A stretch of 19,739 nt of DNA from Ophiosphaerella korrae (lineage: Eukaryota; Ascomycota; Dothideomycetes; Pleosporales; Phaeosphaeriaceae). The stretch covers positions 1-19,739 of the forward strand of contig JALNQF010000610.1 of assembly GCA_028456385.1 (NCBI GenBank). Direction: 5' to 3'. The notes beneath the pieces are model-generated. The model saw only the letters and a list, made by a program, of their open reading frames with translations, did no database searches and was not told where the DNA came from. Position numbers and translations under genes: made by a program. Below are positions 17,313 to 19,739 of the stretch, piece by piece. How positions within the stretch are numbered: the first letter of the stretch is position 1; each line of letters begins with the position of its first letter.

Positions 17313-17590
17313 TGTAACGAGGGTTCGTTGAACACTCGAGACTCTCGTGAACCCTGGTACAAGTTGGGGGCGGGGCCGATACACCAAAGATCATGACATT
17401 GTATAGTTGTAATCTAAAGCGGGGCCGGTGCGCTACACAGGCGCATAAAAGGCTCGATACTTGCGAAGAGAGTAAGGCAAGTATTATTCTCCCTGAGATA
17501 CTAGTGGTACTATCGAATACTATCTGTCATCCCTTTACTATCTCCTGTGGCCTACGGCAAGTACTATTGTCTTCCAGCTACCTCTTAACA
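17313..17590 (-). mobile_element. Solo LTR with 5-bp target duplication GTTTC
   Basis: The 278-bp segment reads TGTAACGAGG...CTCTTAACA on the plus strand, so on the minus strand it runs TGTTAAGAG...TCGTTACA with TG...CA ends. Identical GTTTC sits on both sides (17308-17312 and 17591-17595), an exact 5-bp target-site duplication. It is GC-rich in places (GGGGGCGGGGCCGATACACC at 17366-17385), in strong contrast with its AT-rich surroundings, so it appears younger than the block it entered. The mutated copy at 173-456 is the same family in the opposite orientation. The missing interior makes it a solo LTR; the strand given follows the TGTTA start and is arbitrary. Confidence 0.88.
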
Positions 17591-17595
17591 GTTTC

Positions 17596-19739
17596 TAAGC
17601 CTAGATAGGCTTAAGTTTTAGTTACTTTTTATAGTAGTAATTAGTAAGGTTATAACCTTTAAGGTAGTAGTATAGTGTATTGTAGCTAGGTAGCTTTAGA
17701 TAAGTTCTATCTACTACTATAAATACAGCGGCTTTGTAATAGGCTACCTGCGTCGACTACTAGTAGCTATTAGGGTATTAGTAGATTAGGAGTTAATAGT
17801 AAAGCTCGTGTAAATAATTAGCAATAACTAGTATTAATAGAAGATGTTTTGCAATTGTTTTATATTAGCGTTCTATAGTTAAAAGATTAAATTACTAATA
17901 CCCTCCTAATAATGCGCATCTCTACTAACTATATAGTAATAATATCTTAGCTACTTTGTTACTTTGTATTTACTAAGATTGCGAATTTACAAATTTGTTA
18001 TATAATAGCTTTACAACTTTGTATTTACTAAGATCGCGAATTTACAAATTTATTACGTGTCTATATTGTAGTTAGCTTCCTAGTTAAACTTATTATCCTA
18101 TAAGTTATTACCCTACTCTTCTTATACTTTGTTAGTAGTTATGCGTAGACTAATTAGTTCTATCTTAGTTTCCCTTATTACTACTATAATACTATTCCCT
18201 CTTCTATATAGTCTTTTATTTCTCTATACTAGTACTAAGGTTATTAGTCCTATATCTTTGTTAATCCTTAGTTCCTTATTACTCTCTATACTATCTTAGT
18301 CTTAGCGTAATAAACTTCTTCTTGTAGCTCGTATTGTTTATAATAGGGTTAAGATGTTCTCTTATTATTATTATACTAAATTAAGTCTTTTTTACCTTAT
18401 ATCTTTAAATAATAGTAAACACTATAACAAGTGTATCTTTACTAATATTTAGTATAAATACATTTCTTCTAAGGTTTTACTTATAGAGTGTAAGTATTTA
18501 ATTTCTATATAGTCTCCTTCTTCTAAGTTATATAGGGCAAGCTATTAATAGAGCTTAAGTATAATTATTGTTATAGCTTACTATAGCTAAGGCTAAGTAC
18601 AAGTTAACTCTTTATAAGCTAGTAGAGCTTTATTCCTATATTAAGCGTTTTTGTAAGATAAAGGCTTATAATAATACTAAGTTATCTAAATAGTCTTGTA
18701 CCTTAGAAGCTAAATTAGATTTAGACAATATAGTAGAGGCTGCTCTAGCTCCTATTATATTAGGCACTCTTATTACCTCTCTATCTAGTAGTAGTATTGT
18801 TAGTTTTCTTAACTTGCTATAAGGCGTTCTAGAGGGTTTTAACTTTAGAACTCTTCTAGTTTCTTAGAGTAATTAAGGTTATCCTCTAGTTCCTATATTT
18901 CTTTCTATAGTTGTCTTTTTTTATTTATTCTTATCTATTTTACTAAGTAGTAGTTCCTACTATTATAGAACTAATATACTAGGATTTCCTTAACTTCCTA
19001 TTCTTCTTGTTCTCTATACATATCTACTTTGTACACTAGTAGTTCTATATCTTATAGTACCTTTTCTAGTAGTACTACGTAGAATATTAGATATATCCTT
19101 ATTTTACTTAGTAGTCTTAATTTAAATATAACTAGTATAACTTCTTTCTCTACTTTATATAGTCTTATCTTAATATAGTCTAGTTTTAAGCTTAATTATT
19201 TACTTTTAATATTTCTTTATAGTAACTATACTTTTTTCCCCTCTTTAAATTAGGGTCTCTTTATATATTTCTTATTATAATATTTTTTTATATAATCTTA
19301 TAGAAATACTACGTCTTATCTTAATTAATTATATATGTCCTTAAGTCTATTAGTAAGGTTTTTTCTTCTTAGAGACTAAGATGTTTTAATTCTTAGTATT
19401 TAGTATATATTAGGGTTAAATCTATAGTTTATAAAGAAAAGTAATACTCTTATTACTACGTTCTTTACGCTATTGTATACTAACTATACTATAGGTAGTA
19501 ACTATACCTAATTGTTTTAGTTGTAATTAAAGTAGTATCTTAGGTATTATTTTACTATCTAGTTTATACGTTCTAATTATCTATCTATCTATAGGTAGTA
19601 TACTATTAATATTGTATATTTAATTCCTAATTGTACTATTATTGTATAAGGTAGACTTCACGCAAGATAACTTAATAAGGTAGTTTTAACAATTAACTAA
19701 AAAGAGTAAATAGTAGATAAAGCTATCTAAGTAAGTACT
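17596..19739. other. AT-rich, CpA/TpG-depleted RIP-type block
   Basis: Over 2 kb with TpA, CTA and TAG extremely common while CpA and TpG are almost absent in many 60-bp lines (none of either in 18181-18240), yet CpT and ApG remain frequent. This is what C-to-T change at CpA on both strands leaves. Stops fill every frame and no protein can be read with confidence, though the block is presumably decayed retroelement DNA. It continues past the window edge. Confidence 0.7.
17961..18055 (+). repeat. Pair of 40-bp direct repeats
   Basis: ACTTTGTATTTACTAAGAT followed by [T/C]GCGAATTTACAAATTT occurs at 17961-18000 and 18016-18055, period 55 bp, with two differences in 40 (TTGCG/TCGCG and TTTGTTA/TTTATTA), both transitions. 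Each unit carries the palindrome-like AATTTACAAATT. The pair lies inside the AT-rich block and was probably duplicated before or between rounds of mutation. Confidence 0.75.

Noticed and set aside
17596..19739. Gypsy or Tad protein relict in the AT-rich block
   Set aside because: A few Gln/Tyr-rich stretches can be read on the minus strand if stops are ignored, but this follows from the TA-rich composition and no motif is convincing.
1..19739. tRNA or rRNA genes, CRISPR arrays, bacterial operons
   Set aside because: No cloverleaf, rRNA-like segment or spaced repeat array was seen, and intron-bearing genes show the DNA is fungal.

Overview
The window looks like a transposon-rich accessory segment of a filamentous ascomycete (Pezizomycotina). 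The evidence is short GT-AG introns of 41-68 bp, fungal gene families (a microsomal cytochrome P450, a helical-domain/S8 protease, a C2H2/TPR protein, a NACHT-WD40 relict), fungal pogo, hAT and Mutator-like transposase remains, and AT-rich blocks with the signature of repeat-induced point mutation (RIP). A Dothideomycete is my guess; the sequence alone does not prove it.

Layout. 1-819 is AT-rich decayed repeat DNA containing an old RIP-altered LTR (173-456). 820-1136 is a solo LTR with an exact 5-bp target duplication. 1302-3519 holds a dead pogo-type transposase followed by a dead hAT transposase. 3520-4205 is non-coding apart from an 18-bp minisatellite (3942-4049). 4206-5962 (minus) is the only gene that looks intact, a four-exon P450 of 532 aa. 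6380-7112 (minus) is an unidentified decayed coding stretch, and 7422-8690 (minus) is the C-terminal part of a Mutator-like transposase.

8709-16140 is the most interesting part: a cluster of decayed genes that look like fungal cell-death or allorecognition genes. A roughly 247-codon gene (8709-9452, minus) has the size, feel and position of a fungal gasdermin-like pore former. Directly upstream on the same strand is a subtilisin-like (S8) protease with a long helical/DUF7580-like N-terminal region (9806-12785). Fungal gasdermin-like genes of the RCD-1/HET-Q1 type are known to sit beside protease genes that cleave and activate them (HET-Q2 is S8), so this pair is a candidate broken gasdermin-protease module. 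The gasdermin-like gene has one early TAG; the protease has seven in-frame TAGs and no frameshift, one of them seven codons before the catalytic Ser. Divergent from the protease is a C2H2-type gene ending in collapsed TPR repeats (12838-15037, plus). It is followed by the tail of a HET-E-type NACHT-WD40 protein (15108-16140, plus).

16141-16785 is non-coding with two strong palindromes. 16786-19739 is an AT-rich, CpA/TpG-depleted block that carries a better preserved solo LTR (17313-17590, exact 5-bp duplication) of the same family as 173-456 but in the opposite orientation, plus a 40-bp direct repeat pair. Overall, RIP-like C-to-T change appears to have silenced an immune-type gene cluster lying between repeat blocks, while the neighbouring P450 escaped.
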